From JANYLB01 sp963837715 (GTDB taxonomy: Bacteria; Actinomycetota; Acidimicrobiia; IMCC26256; JANYLB01), in assembly GCA_963837715.1 (NCBI GenBank), contig CAWIOF010000004.1, forward strand, positions 868,001 to 932,000: 64,000 bases of DNA, read 5' to 3'. Below, piece after piece: positions 17,411 through 25,022 of this stretch. The notes under the pieces were generated by a model. That model made no database searches, was not told the origin of the DNA, and saw only the letters and a program-made list of their open reading frames with translations. Both the position numbers and the translations under genes were made by a program. Within the stretch, counting starts at the first letter, position 1. Every line of letters starts with the position of its first letter.

Positions 17411-18436
17411 TCATGGCTTGACCGTGATCACAGCCTTGCCGACGAGCGTCCCGGCCTCCATGGCCGCCAAGGCGGCGGGAACCGCCTCGAGGTCGAACTG
17501 CTGTCCGATGGTCGGAGCGACCGCCCCGGAGGCGAGATGCGCGGCGAGGAGTTCGATGGACTCGAGCGACTCCTTGCTCACGAAGAAGGCAAGCCGTTGC
17601 TTCACGAACGGCGACAGCAGCGCCGCGCGGAGTTGACGTCCGATGCCGCCCGTGAGTCGGTCGCCGTCTTCGCCGCCGACGATCACGAGCGTGCCGGTCG
17701 GGGTGAGGGCTCGACGAAGCCGGGCGAGGTTGTTGCGTCCGCCGGTATCGATGATCAGGTCGTATCGCTGCTCGCCGTCGTCGATGTGCTGGACGGTGTA
17801 GTCGATGACGTGGTCGGCCCCGATGGCCCGGACCGCGTCGAGCTTGGCGGTGCTCGCGACGCCGGTCACGGTCGCACCCAGCGCGCTCGCGAGTTGGACC
17901 GCGAACGAACCGACGCCACCTGATGCTCCGAGCACCAGCACCTGCTGACCGGGCTCGATCTTGCCGACGGTGGTCAGGGCCTGCAGCGCAGTGATGCCCG
18001 AGATCGTCGAGGCCGCGGCTTGTTCGAACGAGATGTTCGCCGGCTTGTGGACCAGCTTGGACTCCTTGGCCCTCGCGAACTCCGCGAACGTGCCGGTGCC
18101 GACGCCGAACACGTCGTCGCCGATCGCGAATCGCGTGACATCACGGCCGACCGCAACGACCCGCCCGGCGACGTCCATGCCGGGGACCGGGTTCTTGGGC
18201 TTGGTCAGGCCGTAGCCCATGACCCGCACGAGGTAGGGCAACCCGGTCACGAGATGCCACACGCCCCGGTCGAGCCCGGCGGCGACGACCTCGATCAACA
18301 CCTCGTCGGCCGCGATGGTCGGCCGCTCGACGGTGGTGAGCTCCAACACGTCCGCCGACCCGTAGGCCCGCTGCGTGATCGCTCGCATCGAAGTGTTCGC
18401 CCCCGGCTCCGCGGATCGTTCGCTCGTCTGCTGCAT
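17411..18436 (-). CDS. NAD(P)-dependent MDR / quinone oxidoreductase
   Basis: The intact 341-residue enzyme has the MDR order: catalytic domain with MRAITQRAYGSADVLEL near residue 17, GLDRGVWHLVTGLPYLVRVM, then the nucleotide motif GASGGVGSFAVQLASALGA and the C-terminal VGKAVITVKP. There is no zinc-ligand pattern, so it is of the quinone reductase type, reducing quinones or enones with NADPH. It is a full-length paralogue of the broken gene at 4043-5017. The ATG at 18436 follows GGAGG by 7 bp. It is divergent from a TetR gene, and two identical palindromes lie between them, making it the likely target. Confidence 0.88.
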   Translation of the reverse strand: MQQTSERSAEPGANTSMRAITQRAYGSADVLELTTVERPTIAADEVLIEVVAAGLDRGVWHLVTGLPYLVRVMGYGLTKPKNPVPGMDVAGRVVAVGRDVTRFAIGDDVFGVGTGTFAEFARAKESKLVHKPANISFEQAAASTISGITALQALTTVGKIEPGQQVLVLGASGGVGSFAVQLASALGATVTGVASTAKLDAVRAIGADHVIDYTVQHIDDGEQRYDLIIDTGGRNNLARLRRALTPTGTLVIVGGEDGDRLTGGIGRQLRAALLSPFVKQRLAFFVSKESLESIELLAAHLASGAVAPTIGQQFDLEAVPAALAAMEAGTLVGKAVITVKP

Positions 18437-18455
18437 GACGCTTCCTCCAAGACTC

Positions 18456-18503
18456 GTACTTAGTACTGGTCGGCTGTCGTGTACCCTAACCCGTACTTAG
18501 TAC
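18456..18503. promoter_or_regulatory. Twin GTACTTAGTAC operators
   Basis: Two identical copies of the near-palindrome GTACTTAGTAC at 18456-18466 and 18493-18503, 37 bp apart, fill the divergent promoter of the oxidoreductase and the TetR gene. They are very likely TetR operators, one per promoter. Confidence 0.75.
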
Positions 18504-18537
18504 GATCGTGCAAGTGGAAATCTCACAGGAGACCCCA

Positions 18538-19200
18538 ATGACGTCATCCGGCTCCGCCACGACGAAGCGGCCACGGCTCAGTGCCGAACGGGTCCTCGAC
18601 GGCGCCATGGCACTCGCCGACGAGATCGGCGTCGCTGCGTTCACGATCCGCAGGCTCGCCGATGCGCTCGACACCAAGCCGATGACCATCTATCACCATG
18701 TCGCCGGCAAGGACGCCATCTTCGACGGGATGGTCGACCGGGTCTTCGCCGAGATCGAACGGCCCCCGGTGGACCTCGAGTGGAAGTCTGCGATTCGGCA
18801 CCGATGCTGCTCAGCACGAGCGGCGCTCGCTCGACACCGGTGGGCCGCGCCCCTCATGGAGTCCCGCACGCATCCCGGACCCGAGACACTCGGACACCAC
18901 GACGCCGTGCTCGCATGCCTCCGGCGGGGTGGGCTCTCGTGGGCGATGACGGCGCACGCGTACGCACTCGTCGACAGCTACGTCTACGGGTTCGCGCTCC
19001 AGGAGGCGAACCTCCCGGCCACCGGCGGTGCCGACATGGCCGAGTTGGCCGAGAGCATCGTCGAACCCATGTCGGAGGGCGCCTACCCGCACCTCGTGGA
19101 GTTCACCGCAGAGCACGTGCTCCAGCCGGGTTACGACTTCCGGGCAGAGTTCGAGTTCGGCCTCGACGTGATCCTCGACGGGCTCGAACAGCGCGCCTGA
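18538..19200 (+). CDS. TetR family repressor with TetR_C-type ligand domain
   Basis: The 220-residue protein has the TetR helix-turn-helix: LSAERVLDGAMALADEIGVA, then FTIRRLADALDTKPMTIYHH, where the TIYHHV stretch is the recognition helix. The C-terminal part (HHDAVLACLRRGGLSW, AHAYALVDSYVYGFALQE) resembles the TetR_C domain of tetracycline-repressor-like proteins. The ATG at 18538 follows AGGAG by 7 bp and is chosen over a GTG at 18508. It faces the quinone oxidoreductase across twin operators. The ligand is unknown but is probably an enzyme substrate. Confidence 0.88.
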   Translation: MTSSGSATTKRPRLSAERVLDGAMALADEIGVAAFTIRRLADALDTKPMTIYHHVAGKDAIFDGMVDRVFAEIERPPVDLEWKSAIRHRCCSARAALARHRWAAPLMESRTHPGPETLGHHDAVLACLRRGGLSWAMTAHAYALVDSYVYGFALQEANLPATGGADMAELAESIVEPMSEGAYPHLVEFTAEHVLQPGYDFRAEFEFGLDVILDGLEQRA

Positions 19201-19370
19201 GCGTCGGCCGTCGATCGCGGCACCGTCCCTCAGGACACCCCGGTCGTGCTCGTGTGACCGTCCCGGCGTCGCGGATTCCGTACGCGTCGCCAGTCAAAAT
19301 CGGGGAGATCTTGGTGTTGACTGATTCGGTCGGCGATTCGGTACCCCGTTGGACCGGGTAGACGGTGTTC

Positions 19371-19745
19371 ATGGATCGATTCGAAGAACTCCTCGAACTT
19401 GAACACGCGGGTTGGAGGTCGCTGTGTGAAGGGACCGGCAGTGACTTCTATGGGTCGATCATGTCCGAGGAGGCCAAGATGGTTCTTGCCGATGGCACGG
19501 TGATGAGCCGGAGCGAGGTGGTCGACGCGTTGTCCGACGCGCCGCCGTGGAGTTCCTATGCGATCAAGGATCCGATCACGGTGCCCGTAGGGTCCGAAGC
19601 AGTCGCGCTCGTGTATCTCGGGACCGGACACCGAGACGGTGGCGAGGACTTCACCGGAGTCATGACCAGCGTGTACGTGCGGCAAGGGTCCGAGTGGAGG
19701 CTCGCTGTCTACCAGCAGACCGTCACATCCGAACACGGCCACTGA
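19371..19745 (+). CDS. DUF4440/NTF2-like protein
   Basis: The 124-residue product follows the NTF2-like DUF4440 layout: N-terminal helices (FEELLELEHAGWRSLCEG), DGTVMSRSEVVDALSDAPPW in the middle, and C-terminal strands VMTSVYVRQGSEWRLAVYQQ. Such cone-shaped domains bind small ligands or catalyse isomerisation or hydrolysis; no catalytic residue can be assigned. ATG 19371 is used; a GTG 6 bp earlier is possible. It stands alone between the TetR gene and the TIGR03086 operon. Confidence 0.75.
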   Translation: MDRFEELLELEHAGWRSLCEGTGSDFYGSIMSEEAKMVLADGTVMSRSEVVDALSDAPPWSSYAIKDPITVPVGSEAVALVYLGTGHRDGGEDFTGVMTSVYVRQGSEWRLAVYQQTVTSEHGH

Positions 19746-19927
19746 GCGAGAGGCCGACGGACCTCTCCAGGACTGTTCCGATGTCGAGAGAACGTCGCGA
19801 CTGGCGTCATCCGGTCAACCCCGGTGGACCGTGCAAGGAGCCGCTCGCAACGCGGACCGAACGTGGGAGGGACTCCTCGACCGCGGCGGCCAGCACCTCA
19901 TCGACCCCCGCCTTGACGATCTGACTC

Positions 19928-19947
19928 AGTTCAGTAATCTCTGAACT
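19928..19947. promoter_or_regulatory. Inverted repeat before the TIGR03086-ArsR-SRPBCC operon
   Basis: AGTTCAG, 6-base spacer TAATCT, CTGAACT: perfect 7-base arms ending 14 bp before the ATG at 19962. It is the likely operator of the ArsR protein encoded second in the operon. Confidence 0.6.
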
Positions 19948-19961
19948 CAGAGGTAGCTGAA

Positions 19962-20522
19962 ATGACGGAGGTCGCAGCGGTGATTTCGGATCCGGTGGTC
20001 CTGTTCGAACGTGCGGGAACGAACGCGGTTGCGGTCGCAGCACAGGTACGCGCGGAGCAGCGGGGCGCGCCGACGCCGTGCGCCGAGTGGGATGTCGAGG
20101 ACCTGCTCGGACACATGGTGGGGGGTACGGGTTACCTCCTGACGGCGCTCGGGATCGACAGCCCGCCGGTTGGGACCGACGCGGAGTCGTACCGTGTCGC
20201 GGTGTCGCGGTGCGTTGCATCCCTGCGCCGACCCGGCGTGCTCGAGATCCGCTGCATGTCGCCCGCAGGTTTCGAGTGGTCGGTCGCCGAAGCAACCTCG
20301 GGTACCGCGATGGATCAACTCGTCCACACGTGGGACCTCGCGGTTGCGATCGACGCCGACCGCCGGCTCGATCCCGAAGTGGTCGACGCGGTCGTCGAGA
20401 TGTTCGTGCCCCAGATGCCGGAGATCGGACGGTCCGCCGGCATCGTCGGACCCGAGGTGCCGGTCCCGGACGACGCCTCGGCCCAGGACCGGCTGCTCGG
20501 CGCGATGGGACGGCGGCCCTGA
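19962..20522 (+). CDS. TIGR03086 family metal-binding protein (mycothiol-type DinB fold)
   Basis: The 186-residue product carries the TIGR03086 marks: TPCAEWDVEDLLGHMVGG near residue 38, and MDQLVHTWDLAVAIDADRR further on. The histidines of HMVGG and HTWDL fit the metal site of the DinB / maleylpyruvate isomerase fold, which in actinobacteria often uses mycothiol. The reaction is unknown. Its stop overlaps the probable start of the following ArsR gene, so it is first in a coupled three-gene operon with ArsR and an SRPBCC protein. Confidence 0.85.
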   Translation: MTEVAAVISDPVVLFERAGTNAVAVAAQVRAEQRGAPTPCAEWDVEDLLGHMVGGTGYLLTALGIDSPPVGTDAESYRVAVSRCVASLRRPGVLEIRCMSPAGFEWSVAEATSGTAMDQLVHTWDLAVAIDADRRLDPEVVDAVVEMFVPQMPEIGRSAGIVGPEVPVPDDASAQDRLLGAMGRRP

Positions 20523-20863
20523 ATCGCGACGACCCGCTCGACGATGCCGTCCGGGCCATGGGTCACCCGGGTCGGCGCGCGATGCTGCGGCTCGCCCGCG
20601 ACGAAGAGCGCACTGCCTCTGAGCTCGCCGAGATCGCGAACCTGTCGCCGTCGGCGGCGAGCCCGCACCTCAAGGTGTTGCGAGAAACAGGCCTGATGCA
20701 CGTGCGGGTCGACGCGAAGCGTCGCCTGTACCGCGTTGATCTTCAACGCCTGGCCGAGGTGCGCGGCGCGTTGGACGATCTGTGGGGCGACCGCCTCGAG
20801 GCGATCAAGGTGAAAGCCGAGGTCGGCCGCCCCACCCGCACCCGAAGCAAGCGGACGGCGTGA
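20519..20863 (+). CDS. ArsR family regulator
   Basis: The protein reads DPLDDAVRAMGHPGRRAMLRL, then TASELAEIANLSPSAASPHL (recognition helix) and RETGLMHVRVDAKRRLYRV (wing), a full ArsR domain of about 114 residues. The start is uncertain. The first in-frame ATG (20558) would remove helix 1, whereas a CTG at 20519 overlaps the upstream stop and keeps it, so I chose the CTG. The stop overlaps the GTG of the SRPBCC gene (GTGA). It probably binds the inverted repeat at 19928. Confidence 0.8.
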   Translation: MNRDDPLDDAVRAMGHPGRRAMLRLARDEERTASELAEIANLSPSAASPHLKVLRETGLMHVRVDAKRRLYRVDLQRLAEVRGALDDLWGDRLEAIKVKAEVGRPTRTRSKRTA

Positions 20864-21330
20864 AGCTCGTCGAGCGACGACTCTTCATCGACGCGCCGCC
20901 CGCCCGGGTCTACGAGCTGCTCACCGATCCCGCGTTGCTCGTCGAGTGGATGGCTCCGGTCGCCGATCTCGACCCACAGCCTGGCGGCTCCCTGACCTGG
21001 ACCCACCTCAACGGCGACAGCGTCATCGGAGCGTTCGTGGAGTTGGTCCCGGCCCGGCGGATCGTGTTCACGTACGGCTGGGAGCGCGAGGACGTCGGCA
21101 TTCCGCCGGGGTCCACGACCGTCGAGATCGACCTCCTACCGAAGGACGGCGGCACCGACCTGCGTCTGGTCCACCGCGGCCTCGCCGGACCGATGGCTGA
21201 TGCGCACGACGGCGGGTGGAGCAACTACCTCGCTCGTCTGAGCGCGGTCGCGGAAGGGAGAGATCCGGGTCCCGACCCGCTCGCCTCTTCGCGCGTCCCC
21301 AGCGAAGGAGCATCGGGGCGAAACGAGTGA
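20860..21330 (+). CDS. SRPBCC/AHSA1 family protein, third gene of the operon
   Basis: The 156-residue product starts VKLVERRLFIDAPPARVYEL from a GTG that overlaps the ArsR stop by 4 bp. It has the AHSA1 markers LVEWMAPVADLDPQPGGSL and RIVFTYGWE, then GGWSNYLARLSAVA in the final helix. It closely resembles the SRPBCC partner at 48447-48887 (same GWE, GSTTVEI and LVHRGL pattern). Ligand unknown; control by the ArsR gene ahead of it is very likely. Confidence 0.85.
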   Translation: MKLVERRLFIDAPPARVYELLTDPALLVEWMAPVADLDPQPGGSLTWTHLNGDSVIGAFVELVPARRIVFTYGWEREDVGIPPGSTTVEIDLLPKDGGTDLRLVHRGLAGPMADAHDGGWSNYLARLSAVAEGRDPGPDPLASSRVPSEGASGRNE

Positions 21331-21528
21331 GCGCCGCCCGACTCCGGGGGAGTCGAAGACTGCAGCGGAGTACGCAAGCTCGCCGCCTCCGTCGCCCGGG
21401 CCCCTGCGTCATTGACGTCTGTTCGCGCACGGGCTTACTGTCGCCGCCGCGCTCGAGAAGGCGAAGCTGGGAGAGCGCATGGAGTGCGCTCAGGGGAGCG
21501 TGCCCTACCGTCATGGAAGGAACGGTCG

Positions 21529-22317
21529 ATGGTCAGATCCGCTGGTGTGAAGGCGGGCTTCGTCGGAGCCCTTGTCATTGCAATTGCGCTGGGATTCACC
21601 GGTGGCGCGGCGTTCGCCGGCACGTCCGGTGGGCGCACGGGGTACACGTGCACCGGAGGGGAGATCCCTTCGGGAACCTACGCGAGCATCACGGTGGTCG
21701 GCGCGTGCAGCGTGCCGGCTGATGCGGTGATCGACGTCGCCGGGAGCATCCGTGTGCTCGGAGGTGCTGTGCTCGACGCGCAGAGCGCCCCCTCGACCAT
21801 CACCGTCGGCCGCGACGTCTTTGGCGCGCGAGGGTCGATGGTCGGACTGGGTTGCCAGCCACCTGAGTACACCGGGAACTCCGGGCATCCCTGCGAGACG
21901 GAGCCCGAAGGACACTCCACCATCGTCGTGCACGGCAACGTCGTGATCGTCGGAGCGGTCGGCGTGTTCCTGAACGGGATCGAGGTCGCGGGCCACGTGA
22001 CCGTGCTGGGCGGTGGCTCCGACATTCCGTGGTCGATCAAGAACAACACGATCCACGGCAACCTCGCGGTCGGCGGGCAGACGGAGGAGTGGATCGGCAT
22101 CCTGTTCAACACGATCGACGGGAACGTGCTGCTCGCAGCCATCACGTTGACCGGCGCCGATGACGAGACCGGCTCGGGCACCAACTCGCTCTTCGTGGTG
22201 CGCAACTCGATCGGTCGCAACATCGCGTGCCTCGGGGTGGATCCCGGCGTGTTCGGCTACGGGAACAGCATCAGCCAGCGCGCGCTCGGTCAGTGCGCAC
22301 CACTGGCGAACGGCTGA
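21529..22317 (+). CDS. Secreted beta-helix repeat protein
   Basis: The 262-residue protein has a signal peptide (GFVGALVIAIALGFTGG, cleavage after AFA). The mature part is a ladder of short beta-rich repeats: DVAGSIRVLGGAVLDAQ, TIVVHGNVVIVGAVGVFL, AGHVTVLGGG, NNTIHGNLAVGG, FNTIDGNVLLAAITL, RNSIGRNIACLG. The regular N/D-G-N-V spacing suggests a right-handed parallel beta-helix. No enzyme motif is visible, so a structural or surface role is likely. Four or more cysteines could form disulfides outside the cell. ATG 21529 follows AAGGA by 8 bp. A very strong terminator follows, so it is monocistronic. Confidence 0.7.
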   Translation: MVRSAGVKAGFVGALVIAIALGFTGGAAFAGTSGGRTGYTCTGGEIPSGTYASITVVGACSVPADAVIDVAGSIRVLGGAVLDAQSAPSTITVGRDVFGARGSMVGLGCQPPEYTGNSGHPCETEPEGHSTIVVHGNVVIVGAVGVFLNGIEVAGHVTVLGGGSDIPWSIKNNTIHGNLAVGGQTEEWIGILFNTIDGNVLLAAITLTGADDETGSGTNSLFVVRNSIGRNIACLGVDPGVFGYGNSISQRALGQCAPLANG

Positions 22318-22342
22318 CCGCTCGCGGTGAGCAGGCACGTTC

Positions 22343-22378
22343 GAAAGGCCCTTTCCGGGGGACCGGAAAGGGCCTTTC
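22343..22378 (+). terminator. Strong 16-bp hairpin terminator
   Basis: GAAAGGCCCTTTCCGG and its exact complement around the tetraloop GGGA, 26 bp after the beta-helix stop. It is the strongest hairpin in the window. Confidence 0.85.
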
Positions 22379-22454
22379 CGAACCTGCGGACTCCAGTGGA
22401 CTCGGCGCCGCCGACCGTTCGCTCGAGCGAAGCAAGCGTGTGCTAACAAGCAGC

Positions 22455-23021
22455 GTGTCCCCGACCAGTGAGCTCGACGACGCACTCGCGGCGCTCGTCG
22501 GGCAGCCGATCTCGACGGGTGGGCCGAGCGTCGCGCCCGATCCGGTGAACGCGCCGATGATCCGTCACTGGACCGCCGCGTTCGAGGACGCCAACCCGGT
22601 GTACGTCGATGCAGCAGCCGCCGCCTCGTCCCGGCACGGTGAGATCGTTGCTCCCCCGCTCATGCTCCAGACCTGGACCATGGCGACGCCGATGATCACC
22701 GGTCTCCGCGAGCGCGGCGGCTCTCCGGTCGAGGGGGAGAGCGCCGAGGTGCTGCGCCTGCTCGACGAGGCCGGCTTCGTCGGGACGCTCGCGACGAACT
22801 CCGAGTTCGAGATCGACCGGTACCTGAGCCTCGGCGACGTCGTGTCGGCGGAGACCGTCCTCGAGTCGGTGTCGCCCGAGAAGCACACACGCATCGGGCC
22901 CGGACGATTCGTCACGTGGGTCACCACCTACACCGACGCGACCGGCGACCGGATCGGGCGGCAGATCTTCCGCATCTTGAAGTTCGACCCGAGCGGCCTC
23001 GTCGACGGCGGCGCGTCGTGA
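22455..23021 (+). CDS. MaoC/FAS1-like hotdog dehydratase, ChsH2 N-domain type
   Basis: The 188-residue protein matches the FAS1-like dehydratase domain of MaoC hydratases: IRHWTAAFEDANPVYVD, then GEIVAPPLMLQTWTM and the later LGDVVSAETVLESVS. In mycobacterial cholesterol breakdown this domain is the N-terminal part of ChsH2, whose C-terminal part is a DUF35 domain; here the DUF35 domain is a separate gene overlapping by 4 bp. Partnered with the MaoC gene downstream it should hydrate an acyl-CoA double bond. Start GTG 22455 (or GTG 22440). It is first of four coupled genes. Confidence 0.8.
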   Translation: MSPTSELDDALAALVGQPISTGGPSVAPDPVNAPMIRHWTAAFEDANPVYVDAAAAASSRHGEIVAPPLMLQTWTMATPMITGLRERGGSPVEGESAEVLRLLDEAGFVGTLATNSEFEIDRYLSLGDVVSAETVLESVSPEKHTRIGPGRFVTWVTTYTDATGDRIGRQIFRILKFDPSGLVDGGAS

Positions 23022-23425
23022 GCCTTCCGACCCGACTCGCGCCGTCGGTGTCGCCGGATACACAGTTCTTCTGGGACGGTCTGCGCGGGCGCCGCCTCCT
23101 CGTACAGCGATGCGACGGGTGCGCCGCGTTGCGCCACCCGCCGCGGCCTATGTGCCCGAGGTGCCATTCGTTGTCGTGGACCGCGGTCGAGTCGTCGGGG
23201 CGCGGGACCATTCTCTCCGGTGTGGTGATGCGCCATCCGCGGTATCCCTGGTTCGAGACCGACCCCGTCGTCGTGCTGGTCGAGCTGGAGGAGGGGTGGC
23301 GGCTCGTTGCGAACCTCATCGGTGTCGAGTCGGCCGACGACGTCATGGGCATGGCGGTCGAGGTCACCTACGAGGACTTCGAGGGAGACCTGACGTTGCC
23401 GATCTTCCGGACGGCACGTCGGTGA
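23018..23425 (+). CDS. DUF35 OB-fold protein with zinc ribbon (ChsH2 C-domain type)
   Basis: The 135-residue product has the DUF35 layout: an N-terminal helix FFWDGLRGRRLLVQRC, a zinc ribbon with CDGCAALRHPPRPMCPRC (C-x2-C...C-x2-C) and an OB-fold ending PIFRTARR. Such proteins bind acyl-CoA and partner thiolase-like enzymes; the ChsH2 DUF35 domain is needed by the Ltp2 aldolase. The GTG overlaps the stop of the preceding MaoC gene (GTGA), and its own stop overlaps the next GTG, so subunit ratios are probably coupled. Confidence 0.85.
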   Translation: MSLPTRLAPSVSPDTQFFWDGLRGRRLLVQRCDGCAALRHPPRPMCPRCHSLSWTAVESSGRGTILSGVVMRHPRYPWFETDPVVVLVELEEGWRLVANLIGVESADDVMGMAVEVTYEDFEGDLTLPIFRTARR

Positions 23426-23848
23426 GCGTCGACGGTGCCGGCGTTCGGGTCGGCGACGAGCTGCCGCCGCTCGTCATCAACGTGACTGCGAGCGTGATCG
23501 TGGCCGGCGCGATCGCGTCGCGAGACTTCATGCCGGTGCATCACGACCGCGACTACGCACAAGCCCAGGGCGCGCCCGACATCTTCATGAACATCCTCTC
23601 CGACACCGGGTACTGCAGTCGGTTCCTCACCGACTGGGCTGGACCGGACGCGCGGATCCGCCGTCTCGCGATCCGGTTGGGGGTGCCCGTCCACCCGGGG
23701 CACACGCTCACCTACACGGGCACGGTCACCGACGTTCGCGACGACGGGCGACGAAACGCTGATCGACGTGGCGTTCAGCGCGACCGACGACCTCGGCGAG
23801 CACGTCGGCGGCACTGCGGAGGTCGGCGTGCCGCGGGGTGGGGCGTGA
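23422..23848 (+). pseudogene. MaoC-like hydratase (ChsH1 type), one-base frameshift
   Basis: Starts GTG 23422, overlapping the DUF35 stop. It reads the MaoC hotdog core RDFMPVHHDRDYAQAQGAPD with the catalytic Asp/His motif, then VHPGHTLTYTGTVTDV. At about 23748 the frame breaks; dropping one G from GGGC restores GDETLIDVAFSATDDLGEHV and a stop at 23846-23848 that overlaps the thiolase start. Joined length is about 141 residues, like ChsH1. The single insertion in a G run looks like a sequencing error, so the gene is probably functional. It would pair with the gene at 22455 to form the hydratase. Confidence 0.75.
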
Positions 23849-25011
23849 GCTCGCTCGCCGGCCAGGCCGCGATCGCGGGGATCGGACAGACCGAGTTCTC
23901 GAAGGAGTCGGGCCGCACCGAGCTCCAGCTCGCGTGCGAGTGCGTGCTCGCAGCGCTCGATGATGCCGGCCTCGCGGCCGCCGACGTCGATGGCCTCGTG
24001 ACGTTCACGCTCGACTCGAGCGAGGAGATGGAGGTGGCCCGCAACCTCGGCATGGAACGACTCTCGATGTTCGCACGCATCCCTTACGGCGGGGGAGCAT
24101 CGGCGGCCAGCGTGATGCAGGCCGCGATGGCCGTCGCCACCGGCGCCGCGGAGGTCGTCGTCTGCTACCGCGCGTTCAACGAGCGCTCGGGGATGCGCTT
24201 CGGCGACATCGGCGGCTCTCTCGGCGCGGGACTCCCGCTCTGGCTGTCGTGGTACGCGCCGTTCGGGCTGCTCTCGCCCGCCGGATGGGTGGGTCTGCAC
24301 GCTCGCCGGTACATGGAGACCTACGGCGTCACGAACGAGGACTTCGCACCGATCGCTGTGGTCGATCGTGCCCACGCGGCGACGAACCCCGGCGCGTGGT
24401 TCTACGAACGACCGATCACGATCGAGGACCACCAGGCGTCGCGCTGGATCGTGGAGCCCGTCCTCCGGCTCCTCGACTGCTGCCAGGAGAGCGATGGAGG
24501 CGTCGCGCTCGTCGTCACGTCGGTCGAGCGCGCGCGCGATCTGCGCCAGCCGGTGGCAGTCGTCGAGGCGGCGGCGCAGGGCGCGTCGGGCGACGGCGAG
24601 ATGATGACGAGCTACTACCGCGACGACCTGACGGGCCTTCCCGAGATGGGGGTCGTCGCCGACCAGCTCTGGCATCAGTCGGGTCTCGGTCCCGAAGACA
24701 TCTCGACCGCGTTCCTGTACGACCACTTCACGCCGTTCGTCCTCATGCAGCTCGAGGAGCTCGGGTTCTGCGGGAAGGGCGAGGCGAAGGACTTCGCGAC
24801 GGTCGATCGACTGTCGCTCGGTGGTGCGCTGCCGATCAACACGAGTGGCGGCTTGCTCGGCGAGGCTTACATCCACGGGATGAACGGCATCACGGAGTGT
24901 GTGCGCCAGCTCCGAGGCACCGCAGTGAACCAGGTCCCGGACGTCGAACACGTGCTCGTGACCGCGGGCACCGGCGTGCCCACGAGCGGCCTGGTGCTCG
25001 GAATCGACTGA
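23845..25011 (+). CDS. Thiolase-like aldolase / lipid-transfer protein (Ltp2 type)
   Basis: The 388-residue enzyme belongs to the SCP-x/thiolase family: AAIAGIGQTEFSKESGRTEL at the start, QESDGGVALVVTSVERARD midway, FLYDHFTPFVLMQLEELGF near 290-308 and NTSGGLLGEAYIHGMNG near 332. The Tyr in YDHF and the order match Ltp2, which cleaves the last side-chain intermediate of cholesterol by retro-aldol reaction together with a DUF35 partner. The upstream MaoC and DUF35 genes are exactly those partners. Substrate here may be a steroid or other branched acyl-CoA. GTG start overlaps the MaoC stop. Confidence 0.85.
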   Translation: MSSLAGQAAIAGIGQTEFSKESGRTELQLACECVLAALDDAGLAAADVDGLVTFTLDSSEEMEVARNLGMERLSMFARIPYGGGASAASVMQAAMAVATGAAEVVVCYRAFNERSGMRFGDIGGSLGAGLPLWLSWYAPFGLLSPAGWVGLHARRYMETYGVTNEDFAPIAVVDRAHAATNPGAWFYERPITIEDHQASRWIVEPVLRLLDCCQESDGGVALVVTSVERARDLRQPVAVVEAAAQGASGDGEMMTSYYRDDLTGLPEMGVVADQLWHQSGLGPEDISTAFLYDHFTPFVLMQLEELGFCGKGEAKDFATVDRLSLGGALPINTSGGLLGEAYIHGMNGITECVRQLRGTAVNQVPDVEHVLVTAGTGVPTSGLVLGID

Positions 25012-25022
25012 ACCGCGATCGG

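Noticed and set aside
23110..25011. A 633-residue open frame joining DUF35-region sequence, MaoC and thiolase
   Set aside because: It begins in the wrong frame of the DUF35 gene and passes through the MaoC frameshift; the true genes start at 23422 and 23845.
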